Below, one piece after another: positions 33,511 through 44,569 of a stretch of 64,000 nucleotides of DNA; the stretch's first letter is position 1; every line of letters starts with the position of its first letter. The notes beneath the pieces are model-generated. The model searched no databases. It saw nothing but the letters and a program-made list of their open reading frames with translations, and had not been told where the DNA came from. The position numbers and the translations under genes were made by a program. Origin of the DNA: Amphibalanus amphitrite (lineage: Eukaryota; Arthropoda; Thecostraca; Balanomorpha; Balanidae); assembly GCF_019059575.1 (NCBI RefSeq), contig NW_024881586.1, positions 620,001 to 684,000 on the forward strand. Direction: 5' to 3'.

Positions 33511-34614
33511 ATGAACGAAAATGCTAGTCTCTTTTACCCTAGTTTTCACCTTTACAATCAGACAGGCATCAACGCCAGACAAAGTGGATGTCACCTAGCG
33601 GCTTTGAAATGGCGCCCAGCGAAGCGTATCGTCAGTTCGTTTCACTGTCCGACGCTACTGCCGGCCCTGCTACTGACCCTGCTTCTGCTGCTGGTTCCCC
33701 CATTGGCTGTCGCCGATGTGGTCGCCTCAGCGCTGGGACCTCTAGGCGGCGTTCGCTACCACAACTGCTCCTGCGGCGTGCCCATGTACCCTGTCGGCGA
33801 GAAGTGGGACATAGCCACGCGGATCGTCAACGGCCAGCCGGCGCGCGTTGAAGAGTTCCCCTGGTTCGTGGGCCTGACGCGCACTAAGGGTTACAGCAGC
33901 GCGCCCATCTGTGGCGGCTCGCTCATCACGGACAGACACGTGGTGACCGCCGGCCACTGTCTGCTGCGCCACTCGGGTCTCTTCCCGGACACGACGTACG
34001 CCCTGGTTGGCGCCTGGGACTGGACGGACCGCTTCACAGCTCGCCGCTCACAGATCGTCAAGGTGTATGAGGGTCGCCCGATCAGCACGTTCGATTATGC
34101 CGAGGGCCACATCCCCGAGGGCGATGTGGCGATTATGGAACTGGAGCAGCCGGTGGAGCTGAACCCGACGGCCTACCCCATCTGCCTGCCCCCGGCCGAT
34201 CTCACCCTGGCCAAGGTGAAGACGGGCGTGCTCACCGGCTGGGGACGCTTCGTGGAGGGCGGTGGGCAGCCGGACAAGGTGAAACGCACCTCCAAGACGC
34301 TCAAGATCATGGACTACAAGGAGTGCTCGCGGGTGCCGGCGATGCGCCAGGTGTTGCGGCGGTACCCGCTGCCGCTGACAGACAGGCAGCTCTGCGCGCT
34401 CGGCGATGACGAGGATACTTGTCAAGGGGACTCGGGCGGGCCGCTCATGTGGTACAACGAAGCCACCGAACGGTACCACATCATTGGTCTGGTCAGCTGG
34501 GGCGAGGGCTGCAACCGGCCCGGCATCCCGGGGGTATATGCCAACATGCTCAACCCCAACATCAGGAACTACGTCACCTGTCAGGTGAGCGGCGGAGTCA
34601 CCTGCCGCGACTGA
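33511..34614 (+). CDS. Trypsin-like (S1A) serine protease, membrane-anchored or secreted
   Basis: From the ATG at 33511 the protein has 367 residues. A strong hydrophobic stretch (about 48-68, LLPALLLTLLLLLVPPLAVA) is a signal peptide or a type II signal anchor; 47 residues before it is long for a signal peptide, so a spliced or later start is possible. The activation site is R104|IVNG. The triad is H149 (TAGHC), D205 (GDVAIMEL) and S308 (CQGDSGGP), all present; D302 at the S1 site predicts cleavage after Arg/Lys. The short pro-region has two Cys (NCSCGVP) that could hold the chains together; there is no complete clip domain. The C-terminus (after NIRNYVTC) is unusual: it lacks the common YxxWI helix, and CAG|GTGAGC near 34584 could serve as an alternative donor. 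Substrate unknown. Confidence 0.88.
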   Translation: MNENASLFYPSFHLYNQTGINARQSGCHLAALKWRPAKRIVSSFHCPTLLPALLLTLLLLLVPPLAVADVVASALGPLGGVRYHNCSCGVPMYPVGEKWDIATRIVNGQPARVEEFPWFVGLTRTKGYSSAPICGGSLITDRHVVTAGHCLLRHSGLFPDTTYALVGAWDWTDRFTARRSQIVKVYEGRPISTFDYAEGHIPEGDVAIMELEQPVELNPTAYPICLPPADLTLAKVKTGVLTGWGRFVEGGGQPDKVKRTSKTLKIMDYKECSRVPAMRQVLRRYPLPLTDRQLCALGDDEDTCQGDSGGPLMWYNEATERYHIIGLVSWGEGCNRPGIPGVYANMLNPNIRNYVTCQVSGGVTCRD

Positions 34615-35989
34615 AGGACTTACCTGTCCAAAGTGACGCCTCTTTCACCTACTGTGATTGATAGTGTCGCCCACCGCGACCGGTGTCAGACTGATCAGCT
34701 CCAATATGATTGAATTGAGCTCAAAGGTGATTTGGGGACGCACACGCGCCTACCAGACTGCTGCTGAGGCTGACGTCCTCCAACTCTCTCTGAATCGCTT
34801 TAAATATACGCTATGGTGGACTCGAGCATCTGGCAGATCCTTGCGACAGTGGCGAAAGCAAGGCTATGACGAGAGCACCCTGTAGAGCTATCGGGAGAGC
34901 CTGTGGACGGTTGGCCGGTGTTCTTGGAATAGCCACTGGTCGTTCTGACGGATTTGGTTCTGAATCTTTGGGCGTGGAATAGTAGATGCTGATATGATTT
35001 GGACTATGATCATTTCGTCTCGTTTTTGGACACTCCTATCGTTCGGTCGCTCGATGCTGTGCAATGCATGCGAAAAGTTTTGATTTAGTGAGCGTATCCC
35101 AATAGAAAAGGTTTCTCAATGCTGCGCAGTGCGGCTATTCCTGCGCGTGTGTTTCTTCTCGGCCGTGTTGGTCGTCCTTGGGTCGTCCGTTTCAAGTCCG
35201 TTTAAACTCTCTTTTGCGTCGCGGCGGTGAAGCTTGTGATACAGGGTACTTTGCATGATTATAATTGATTTCACCCTACGATAAAAGTTGATTTTGAAAA
35301 CGTTAGTTAAAATAATTCTTGTTTCCGTTTTCTAGTTTTATACGTACGTCGTTTGCATTACATTTCTGTGCAATGCTTCGCACGAGAAAATAAATACCAA
35401 TGCACCGCAGACGGCCACGCCGCCACGTTGACCTGAAAATTGAAAGGGCTATAATGACTAATTCTTAGAATATCCAAAGCCATTCCCACAGCATCCCATG
35501 GGGCTTATGTTCAAGTTTTAATTTTATTGGCTGAGCTGGTCACTGGAGCCCTATTTATCGCAAGCCAATATAAAATAACAAGTTCTTTAATTTTTATTTG
35601 ATTTTAAGGGTTCTTTTGCGTCGTTAGTCAAAGAAGCATTGGCATGATGTGCAGAATTGCCTGAGTTTGGAGGGGCTGTTTTGTTTTTTCTCCATCAGGG
35701 AATATTCCTCAGACCGTTGAGGCAGGTTTTTCCCAGATAGTGCTATTAAACGAGCACCGCAGTATCATGCTGTGTAGATTGTTGCTATAAATTGAAATAT
35801 ATTTGTATTTTGACCTATTATTTTTTTTCATTACATTGTTTATATTAAACACTAACACAACTTATTTATTGTGTTTCTTCAATGAAATCATAAAATAAAA
35901 CTATGAAAAACCACTCATTGTTGGTGCGACTCATTCTATGTGAGGCAATTAGCCTTTATTATCTCCATTCTCTGTCCCCGGCCCCGCAG
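34615..35989. other. Intergenic region between the protease and ECHS1
   Basis: No gene recognised. AATAAA-like AAAATAAATA near 35387 could end the protease transcript. The right part should hold an ECHS1 5' exon or promoter, which I could not place. Confidence 0.4.
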
Positions 35990-36005
35990 GTACCATCCAG
36001 AAGTC

Positions 36006-36890
36006 ATGTCTTTCATACTGGGCCACGTGTCTCGTCTGGGAGCCAGTCGGCTGGGGCCACTGACTGCTTCTGTCTCGGCGGCCCGGCGCCTGGCCAGCTC
36101 TGCACCGCCCGCCTATGAGCACATTATCGTCTCGCAGCGCGGCGACGGCGGCCGGGTCACCCTCATCCAGCTAAACCGGCCCAAGTCGCTGAACGCGCTC
36201 TGTAGCCCGCTGATGAGCGAGCTGCTGGAGGCGGTGACGGCCGCCGAGCGCGACCCGGCCGTCGGTGCCGTCGTTCTCACCGGCAGCGACAAGGCGTTCG
36301 CCGCCGGCGCCGACATCAAGGAGATGCAGGACAAAAAGTTTGCCGACGTGTACCGCGGACGCTTTCTGGCCTTCTGGGGTGGCGTGGCCGACTGCTCCAA
36401 GCCGGTGATTGCCGCCGTGAACGGGTACGCGCTGGGCGGCGGCTGCGAGCTGGCCATGATGTGCGACATCATCTACGCCGGCGAGAAGGCCCGCTTCGGG
36501 CAGCCGGAGATCGCGCTGGGCACGATCCCGGGCGCCGGCGGCACCCAGCGGCTGACGCGCGCCGTCGGCAAGTCCAAGGCCATGGAGATGTGCCTGACGG
36601 GCGACATGATCGACGCGCAGACGGCCGAGCGCGCGGGCCTGGTGAGCCGCGTGGTGCCCGTGGGGGAGCTGGTGGATGCCGCTATCCAGGCCGCTGACAA
36701 GATCGCCTCGCACTCGCAACTCACGGTGGCCATGTGCAAGGAGGCCGTCAACGCTGCCTACGAGACCACCCTCCAGGAGGGACTCCACTTCGAGAAGCGC
36801 CTATTCCACACCACATTTGCCACAGACGACAGGCGCGAGGGCATGACGGCATTTGTTGAGAAGCGCAAGCCCAAGTTCACCGACAGCTAA
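36006..36890 (+). CDS. ECHS1: Mitochondrial enoyl-CoA hydratase (short-chain), 294 aa
   Basis: ATG at 36006 follows a likely 5' UTR acceptor (CCGGCCCCGCAG, exon from 35990). The N-terminus (about 1-33) is Arg/Ser/Ala-rich without acids, a mitochondrial targeting peptide. The crotonase fold follows: [10 protein letters not shown], the oxyanion-hole [19 protein letters not shown] with catalytic E148, [20 protein letters not shown] with catalytic E168, and a C-terminal trimerisation region ([17 protein letters not shown]). These match the two catalytic glutamates of the rat enzyme. It hydrates trans-2-enoyl-CoA in mitochondrial beta-oxidation and valine breakdown. Length matches the family (about 290). 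The whole coding region is in one exon; the stop is directly followed by GTAAGTGG, so a 3' UTR intron is possible. Confidence 0.95.
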   Translation: MSFILGHVSRLGASRLGPLTASVSAARRLASSAPPAYEHIIVSQRGDGGRVTLIQLNRPKSLNALCSPLMSELLEAVTAAERDPAVGAVVLTGSDKAFAAGADIKEMQDKKFADVYRGRFLAFWGGVADCSKPVIAAVNGYALGGGCELAMMCDIIYAGEKARFGQPEIALGTIPGAGGTQRLTRAVGKSKAMEMCLTGDMIDAQTAERAGLVSRVVPVGELVDAAIQAADKIASHSQLTVAMCKEAVNAAYETTLQEGLHFEKRLFHTTFATDDRREGMTAFVEKRKPKFTDS

Positions 36891-37403
36891 GTAAGTGGTT
36901 GATGAGCTGTGCGAGGTGGGCACTGGGTAGGGAGGACTGATCCGGGTATAGTGGTTTGGGGACGCTTTTGTAGGGGTGCAGTAATGTTTATTCTGTTGTG
37001 ACTTACTGAAAATTTGCTTGAAGCACTGCCCTTTTATATGAGAGGTTTGGGATGATGATGATTGCAAGTGGAGGTCGATTTTCATTCTCCTAAGGGAGCT
37101 TCTGCAATGTCTTGAAAGTTGTTTTATGCTGGCAGAGGGTCTTCTGCGTAAAAGGAAGCTTTTCTCAGTATCCCGGCATTCGTTAATGTCAGTGGCATCA
37201 CAACGTCTATTTTGTCACTTTCGCAACCATTTGACCTAACGTTGAAGGCATTGAGTACTGAGTAGTGGGCGCAAGGCCATAGTGGACGCCATTAGCTCGA
37301 TGGATCTAGCCCGCAATATGTTAACAGTAATGTGAAGTGATTTAATGGTGGATAGTGGATGCATTTTGGAGTAGCTATAGTAATCCAGATATGAATATAT
37401 GTA
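36891..37403. other. ECHS1 downstream region
   Basis: Probably 3' UTR and spacer. No other gene seen. Confidence 0.4.
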
Positions 37404-38788
37404 CCGGGAGTTCCTAAATAAACAGACGATTTTAAAAGTCATTTATTTCCAGTTCCAATGACAAAATCCAATGAAAACCATAACTGTTGTATAGCACAGT
37501 CAATGCTATTTTATATTGGTCTGGTCACTGTCTCACTGGCCACTCACTGATGGCGGCAGAGCACATGCTCCAGATGCTCTCCCTTCCGCTCCAGGCACAG
37601 AACGGCGCGGCTCCGTGCCGACTCCAGCGCGGCCCGGCATATCTCGGGTCGCACTCGGCGGACTGCACAGGTCACAGCTTCTTTGAGCTCCTCTAAGGTT
37701 CCCGGGTTGTTCCTGTACACCTGGTCCTTAAGGTGACCCCAGAGGAAGAAGTCACATGGCGTCAAGTCGGGTGAGCGCGCGGGCCAGCTGTGCACCTCTC
37801 CCCGTGAGATCAGCCTCTGACCAAAGCGGTCGCGCAGCCATTTCCGGGTGGCGCCGGCCGTGTGCGCGGTGGCGCCGTCCTGCTGGAACCACTGGCTGTC
37901 CAGCTGCTGTGTAGCGCCGCCCAGCTTCCGCCTCAGCGCAGTCCAAAACCTGCTGATGACCTTCCGGTACCGCTGTGCGTTAACCGTTACAGTGGCCCCA
38001 GCGCTGTCCTCGAACCAGAAAGGGCCAATCACGCCCTTGCTGCTGATCGCACAAAACGCAGTGCACTTGGCGCTGTGCAGAGGGGCTTCAGCGACGACAT
38101 CTGGCAGGTCGGTCGACCAGAACCGAAAGTTTTGAGAGTTAACACGTCCATCGAGGTGAAAATTCGCTTCATCAGTGAACCAGATCTGGTGGAGAAAGTA
38201 GCTATCGTCGTCGCAGTTCCTCAGAAACCAGCCGCTGTACAGCATTCATGCCTGTTTGTCGGACTCCGTCAGTGTTTGGTGAACAGACACCTTATAAGAA
38301 AACAGCTGACAGTCAGTCCTGGGCAGCCGTTGAGCCGTTGTCTTGCTGCAGCCCAGCTCCTGGCTCAGCCGCCTCAGGGACTTGTTGGGACTCCGCTGGA
38401 GAGCCTTCTGGGTCTTTTCCACGTTGTCAGGTGTTCGTTTTGTCTTCTTTCGGCCGCATCGACCCTTCCTGAGGTTCTCAACACTGCCATGGGCCAGAAA
38501 CTTCTCCACCAAACTCAAAATAACATTTCTCGATGGTGCTTTCCGGGTCTTAAAAAACCGCCGATATTTACGTTGTGTACCGACGATAGATTTTGTCTCA
38601 ATATATAAGCGTATGACTTTTGTTTTTTCGTCTGTACTGTATGGTTTCATGGTGACAAGTGATTGAAACTGGATCACACAAAAAAGCAATGAACGTGCTT
38701 TCAGCACGTACACTTTTATTAACATAATTTTAATCACAGCCACCGCCAGAGGGAAATTAAATTCGTCTGTTTATTTAGGAACTCCCGG
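37404..38788 (-). mobile_element. Tc1/mariner-superfamily transposon with TA flanks
   Basis: The outer ends are inverted: CCGGGAGTTCCTAAATAAAC at the left and the same on the minus strand at the right (to 38788). TA lies directly outside both (37402-37403 and 38789-38790), the target duplication of this superfamily. At 1385 bp with one transposase reading frame it is full length. Confidence 0.92.
37544..38650 (-). pseudogene. Mariner-like transposase with one internal stop
   Basis: One frame runs from ATG 38650-38648 to the stop at 37544-37546 and is broken only by TGA at 38248-38246, where an arginine codon CGA would be a one-base change. The N-terminal half is a helix-turn-helix of the DUF4817 type (YSTDEKTKVIRLYIETKS); the C-terminal half has the DDD catalytic residues in FTDEANFHL, QQDGATAHT and SPDLTPCDFFLWG. 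By my count 41 residues separate the second and third Asp, which fits the DD41D group rather than DD34D mariners. About 367 residues would be normal length. Whether readthrough occurs or the copy is dead is not decidable here. Confidence 0.85.
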
Positions 38789-38790
38789 TA

Positions 38791-39590
38791 TATGATATAC
38801 TGGAACGTTTTCCATCGATATTTGATATTTAATCGCAACGGCAGCTGTTATGTCAATGCCGCTGTTCTCTGTAACAGACTCATCAATGATGATCAAGTTA
38901 CGTGACGGATTTTCACGCAATGGTATGTATTCTGTATAGCGTGATGAAATAAATTTATTGACACTACAATATTGTCAATACCCCGTGCAACCTCATAATT
39001 TCGCCGTCTGAGGCTAATAAAAAAAAAATGGCATGCTGGGCAGGCTGTCCATTGCTGCATGAAATAGCACAATGATGGGCGATTCTGTGCCCTTTTATTT
39101 CAGACGCAATACAACGTTAGGTACTATTGGTCTCAAGATAAGGGTCCAGGCGGCCTGTAGGTTTGATGCGGTGAATACCCTCACCCTCGCCACAGCTGGA
39201 GTGGGGGTAGGGGAGGGGGTGCGTTCGGCCCGAGTCTGACAGCGGGGTCGCTCGCCGCAGTGTGGTGTCCAGCGGTGCAGTCGGAATCAGGCGGAATTAT
39301 GCCGGCGGCGGTAGCCGGTCGAAGGGCCTGGCTCAGCCGCGTCTCGAGACGAGTTACCGAGCAGGGTGTCAGCGATAGATGGGGAGGGGTGTGGTCAGGG
39401 CGCTGTTTGATCACCAAATCAGCATGCTGTCAGTTTGCTGGCGTTTCTCATCTTCTCATTGGTCGTTGATGAACCACACGTGGTGTGTGCGATTGACCAA
39501 TGAGAGACTATGTAAGAGACGCCTGTAACTGGCTTCCATATATTGGAAAACCGACAGCAAGCTGAAAACACGACAGTGCATGGGGCGCAC
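38791..39590. other. Spacer with a dispersed repeat
   Basis: No gene. Includes the 65-bp repeat at 39121-39187 that recurs inverted at 54399-54463. Two inverted blocks, CTCATTGGTCG near 39457 and CGATTGACCAATGAGAGAC near 39489, suggest a small inverted-repeat element. Confidence 0.4.
39121..39187 (+). repeat. 65-bp dispersed repeat, copy 1
   Basis: Reads TACTATTGGTCTCAAGATAA and onward, and matches the reverse complement of 54399-54463 with a few differences. Confidence 0.8.
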
Positions 39591-41040
39591 TAGCTTTGAA
39601 GGTCGCTCCGCAAAAGCATTACTTTCCATAGATGAGGGTGACGGGTGTTACCTACCCCAGACTTCTTGCGATTGCTCTCAACAAGGAAACCTGAAAGCTG
39701 AAAAATAGCACACCTGATTTGATTCAAGCCGATTCTCTGGTGACACCAACGACCAATTACATTTTCAATTCTTGTCGAGTCACTGACCTATGACGTCATA
39801 AAAGACTTCACTCGGTCCCAAAATATTGCGGCTTGGCAGCTCCGCCATTGCTAGGTCAACTTCTGCAGATAAATAAAACTCACAGGACTTCATATTCTTC
39901 CGAGACCATGCAACTTTTATGTCTCGTAATTACGAGCGAGCGAGCGCAGCGAGCGAAGTGAGTCTTTTCAATATAACGGAAAAATCTCAGTATGAGCGGC
40001 CCGGCCCGGCCCGGCCCGGCCCGGCCCGGCCTGTAACGCTTTTGAGAGGCTTATATCTCAGCAACCACTGGACCGATTAGCCTGCGGTCTTTTTTGTTGG
40101 GTAGCGCCATCCCTTCTACCCCGTAATTGACTACTTTTGATGCATCTCAGTGACCGTCGTGGCACGTGCCACGTGAATAGTCAAGGGTGTTCAAGCTGTT
40201 TTGCAAAAGTAGTGATTTTGAGAGGCTCATATCTCAGCAGCCGCTTGGGCGATTGACTTGCGGTAATTTTTGTAGGGTAGCAGCATCCCTTCTACCCAAA
40301 ATAGGATACTCTCGATGTATGTGGGTCACCCCCAGTGCACGTGCAAAATACAACAATAAGAGGTGCCAAATTTGTTCCCATTTCAGTAACCCGGTAATTA
40401 CTGGGGCGATTTCGCTGAAACTTGGCATACAGGTAGGCACCCACCAGGCAATGCATTCCCATGTGTTGCGGTTAGGGTGCTACTGCACGTGCGCACGTGC
40501 AGGGGGCGTTTCCAGATCTCGAGAACGGCTGGGCCGATTGCGCTCAAATTTGGTACACGGTTGGGGACCAGTTAGTAGGGTGCCGTGCAAAAGTCATTTT
40601 GGACCCCGTTTGCACGTGCGCACGTGCAAAATGCCGCTTCCAGATCTCAGGAACGGCTGGGCCGATTGCGTTTAAATTTGGCACACCGCTAGCGACCGGT
40701 TAGAAGGGTGCTTTGCACAAGCCCATTGGAAGCACCCTCTCGCTCTTCCGCACGTGCAGGGCTCACTACCTCGCTCGCTCGTTCTTCGCCCAAAAGGCGT
40801 TTTACTGGTTTCTAGAAGTTCACGTAAAGCTAGGTCAATGACGTGACCTCCCTCACCATCATAATTCAACAAAGGAAATATTAAAATTTATGTTGATGAC
40901 AAAAATGATTTACGACTATCGTTTGCACATGGAGTCGTGCTCGTGTTGCTTCACTGAACTCCTTGCAAGATCGATGCTCAACTTTTGCGTTGTGAACCAT
41001 GTGCAACGTCATAAACGACGTTACATAGATATTGGAGTTT
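39591..41040 (+). mobile_element. Decayed TTAA-family element of the D type, interrupted
   Basis: Segments 39680-39925 and 40812-41030 follow element D in order (GATTCAAGCCG, GGTGACACCAAC, CACTGACCTATGACGTCATA, then GACGTGACCTCCCTCACCAT). The middle is occupied by an 0.88-kb CACGTG-rich repeat. Terminal TTAACC ends are not recognisable. Confidence 0.55.
39928..40811 (+). repeat. CACGTG-rich 0.88-kb interspersed repeat, copy 1
   Basis: Begins TTACGAGCGAGCGAGCGCAG and ends near CTCGCTCGCTCGTTCTTCGC plus AAAAGGCGTTTTACTGGTT. It has a (CGGCC)n stretch near 40000, then several degenerate internal repeats (GGGCCGATTGCGCTCAAATT type) and palindromes such as GCACGTGCGCACGTGC. Two more copies lie at 61949 and 62843. 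No coding capacity; class unknown. The inverted GAGCGAGCG / CGCTCGCTC ends suggest a terminal-inverted-repeat element. Confidence 0.85.
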
Positions 41041-41057
41041 TTTTTTTGTTGTCATTA

Positions 41058-42173
41058 TTCCGCACCGTAGACAGTGTTTACAACTGTTTCACGTGCAAAG
41101 AGAGAAAATTGTCAGATGTCGTTTACCTGATTTGTGAAACGTCTAGAAGTTTGTCTAGTCTGAAATATGCCGTATTTTTACATAAAATGTATTTTTTAAC
41201 TTAGGTGACCGAAAGATGCCGGCGGTACGGGATATAGAGGATTCTTCATGGCTCCGAGTGGAAGATAAGGATATCTTTTCCAAGCGGGTTACTGAAAACC
41301 GAGCGACGAAGGAGCGAGGTTTTTCTGTAACACGCGAGGAAAAGATATCCGATCTTCCACGAGTGAGCCATGAGGAATCCTATATCTTTCTATGTTGAGG
41401 TTTATTCTTAATTACTAAAATGTTATATTTAAATGCATTCATCTATGTAAAAATAGATTCAGAGTAGTTTGTTCTTAGGTATTTGGTAAGTTTCATCCAT
41501 TAACAATGTCGTTCGGTTGTTGACCCATCATCACTTGAACTCTTGATTTTTCGATATGAACCCTCGAGACCTTATCTTTGCATCTCAGAGGGATGCAGAG
41601 ATAACAAATTCTTATCTTTGCATCTCAGAGGAGTGCGAGATAGAAATATCCCTGCACTGTAGACCCAATGGCAAATAAACCTCAACTAGAAAGATAAAAT
41701 TATTAAACCACTCGTAGGTAGACAAATATTTTAAACGTCTCGCCTATCGACTCGACGTTTAACGCGGTTTACCTAATATATATTAACTACCGCTCCAACT
41801 GAAATACTACCGTTCCAACTGAAATACTACCGTTCCAACTGAAATACAAGGTGGTTATATATTAAACCGCGAGTAGGTAGAACAAATATTTTAAACGTCG
41901 AGCGGTTAGGCGAGACGTTTGAAATATTTTTCTACTTACGAGCGGTTAAATAATGTTATCCCGTACCGCCGATATCTTTCGGGCGCTTAATGATAAAGAA
42001 TACATTTTATATAAAAATACGACATATTTCAGACTAGACGAAATGTTTACTAGACGTTTAACAGTTTGTTAATCGTCTAGACGTTTAAAAAATCAGTTAC
42101 ACCACATCTGATAAGTTTCTTTCTTTGGCTCTTTGCACGTGAAGCAATTGTAAACACTGTCTACGGTGCGGGA
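41058..42173. mobile_element. Long-inverted-repeat (foldback-like) element
   Basis: The left arm (about 41058-41235, starting CCGCACCGTAGACAGTGTTT) and the right arm (about 41955-42173, read on the minus strand) are inverted copies of roughly 200 bp, sharing GTGCAAAGAG, GTCTAGTCTGAAATATG and GGCGGTACGGGAT. The interior has further inverted pairs, three tandem copies of a 20-bp CCGTTCCAACTGAAATACTA unit near 41785-41850, and GATAA-rich repeats. No transposase. Confidence 0.75.
41229..41392. repeat. Internal hairpin of the foldback element
   Basis: GATATAGAGGATTCTTCATG at the left pairs with CATGAGGAATCCTATATC at the right, and the pairing continues inward to AAGATAAGGATATCTTTTCC against GGAAAAGATATCCGATCTTC. 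Arms about 52 bp, loop about 55 bp. Confidence 0.8.
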
Positions 42174-42331
42174 TAACCGCATTTAAACATCCACGCGCTA
42201 TCCTCTAAATTACAGGGTCATCATTAAAAGATGACATAAAGTCAGCCCCGCCAAAGGCGTACGACATATTGCATAAACAGCTCACCGTTGGAATGATAAA
42301 TCTTAGACATTTTACATAGCACAAACAGAAA

Positions 42332-42585
42332 TCAGTTGTGCCGCTCGAAGAAAACTTGCTTCTCCGTGCGGCAGACCTCGGCCAAGACCTTTGCTCCGTG
42401 CACATCCTTGTATGGAATCAACTTTTGTGGATTCTTCGGCGAAGGAGCCTGTATTATTCTTGCGGTTGCTTGCTGTAGCGCGAGCCACTTTTCGTCACTC
42501 AATATCACCCTTTCGAACCATTCTTCCGCTTCACTGAGCCGTGCGCCGAAAGGTGCACGCTTCCAGCCTCGACACCATGCTGTCA
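42332..42585 (-). pseudogene. Probable decayed transposase fragment
   Basis: On the minus strand a frame of about 80 residues ends at 42332 and reads CRGWKRAPFGARLSEAEEW, then FERVILSDEKWLALQQ. The phrase ILSDEKW resembles the first-catalytic-Asp region of mariner-type transposases. There is no start and nothing before or after it, so it is a fragment at best. Confidence 0.35.
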
Positions 42586-42599
42586 GGGGAGATGACGGT

Positions 42600-43362
42600 A
42601 ATTAGGATCGGACGATAATGTTTCCAGTTCAGTTTCTTCTTGTGGATGATGTCCATATTAGAGATGTCAATAAACTACCAACTTTTTGGCATACCGATAG
42701 GTACCAAACCGATACCAACTTGGTATTTGGCGTTTCGAGGCTAACACATTTGGTATTTTGTTGGTATTGTGAATCCTCGCTACTGTAAAAGAGACTGTGA
42801 CTTTGGTAAAAAATTGGCATTTCCCTGATATTCCCAAGTCGGCTCGGTTTCGGTATTTTCCCACGGTTCCTGTTGGTATTTGGTTTGGTATCGGTATCAC
42901 GACTTTCTGTAATTGACATCACAAGTCCATATATTAAAAATGCCTTCCCAGGTTTCTTAAGCCATTGTGAACGTGAATACTGGACAGATTACTGAAGAAT
43001 TGCTAGACTCTCTTCACCTTCGAGCAACTGAACAAGATCCCAGCACCCGCCCTGGTCACTCTGCAGTCTGGATTTTTCCTGCTTGGACTTCACCGTTTAA
43101 CCTCAAGCAACTCAAATTGCTGAGCGAACTCAAGAGTCCAAGACCCTTGATGAACTGAACGCTGCCGTGAGTCGTCGAAGGCTTCGTCTACACGATGGCC
43201 GGCGATCATTTGGGGCTCCAGCGGGGGCTTACTTTACGTCATTCGCTAATGAACACCCTGCACTTGTGCACGTGACCTGACCTCAGAGGTCACATGCTGA
43301 TCTGACACTTTTAACTTGATTGTGAATCGCTGGGTGTTGTTTTTGTTTGCAAGGCTTTTAGC
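42600..43362. other. Unassigned spacer
   Basis: No gene recognised. The stretch 42680-42900 repeats TTGGTAT-like words. A 63-codon frame at 42967 has no recognisable motif. Confidence 0.4.
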
Positions 43363-44569
43363 TTAACCCGCGCCCTGCTGGGGGGGGGGGGGTGTTTGAA
43401 CACCCCCCCCTTGTGGTTTTTCGCGAATATCTCAAAAACGGCGGCGCGGAGCGCCGCCGTTTTTGGTACACCTTATAATGCATCAATTCTACACATGTTG
43501 TGAAAATTTCAGACCAAGGCCATTCAAGGTCAGGTCACCAGGTCACTTGAAGTGACCTCACCTCATAAAAAGTTTCAATGTCTGTCATAGCTACACCGAG
43601 TGACCGATCGCTTTGAAACTTTCAGCGATTGCTAAGAGCAATAGCATGTACAAAATGTATATCTCAGAATTTTGATATCGATGACCTAAGGTCAGGTCAA
43701 TTTTGCGACCTCCCCATTATAAGTCAATAGGAGAAAATTGAAATGCGTCTCTTTTGGACGAAAGACATTATAAACACTCCCAAACACTGAATTACAAGTG
43801 TTTCAGACACACTGAACATGAAAATGGTGTCCGTGACCCCTGTTTATGCCCTGAGGTCATCTTAGGTCACGAATGGTATCTAACAGTTTTTCGCAAATAA
43901 CTTTTGATAGAGGCATGCTAGAGCGATGAAAACACCTTAGATGTGTTCAGCTCGACGATACGGATCGACTGATATGCAACATGACCCTTTCCGGTCAGGT
44001 CATGACCTTGACCTGAGGTCAAATTTTCAAATTGACCTTTCAAGGTCAAGTTATAGTTCATTCGATGCGTCTTGACGAGAGGAACACGATGCCGGTAAAA
44101 GTAAGCTCGTTCAAGGCTTGGGTCAAAAGTTATTGCAGAAAAACTGTTTCCGAAAAAATCGGCTATTTTTGCAGTTTTTGCCCCCTGCAGGCAAAACCGT
44201 TGACGTTAGGTCAAATCTGAGAGAATTACTCAGAAAGGGCGTTAATAGGGCTATCGAATGCGCTTTTCCGCGGCGCTGTAGCTCTATTGGTTCCCGAGTT
44301 ATGCGTTGGCTTCTTGGAAATTTTCGACATTCGACCTGGAAATCGGCGAAATTTTGCCTTCAATGACCTCTGGTGACCTGACCTTTGACCTGACCAAAAA
44401 ATTGACCGAAGTGATTTCGTCATTATTTTTGACGCTCTTTCGAACGCCGCCTTCCGCGTATCGCTACGTGGCCCAGGAGCCGAGTTAGAAGGGGGGGGGG
44501 GTGTTCAAACACCCCCCCCCCCCCCAGCAGGGCGTGGAAATCCAGGACCCCCAGCCGGGCGCGGGTTAA
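43363..44569 (+). mobile_element. TTAA-flanked element (A), best-preserved forward copy
   Basis: It starts TTAACCCGCGCCCTGCTGGG and ends CAGCCGGGCGCGGGTTAA. Just inside each end is a perfect G-run/TGTTTGAACA/C-run palindrome. At 43441-43463 GGCGGCGCGGAGCGCCGCC is another palindrome. Half-sites are arranged as AGGTCATGACCT (43997-44008), TGACCTGAGGTCA (44009-44021) and TGACCTTTCAAGGTCA (44033-44048). 1207 bp, non-coding. It is the inverse of element B 0.5 kb away. Confidence 0.88.

Noticed and set aside
42967-43158. 63-codon frame as a small gene
   Set aside because: No motif and no support beyond being open.
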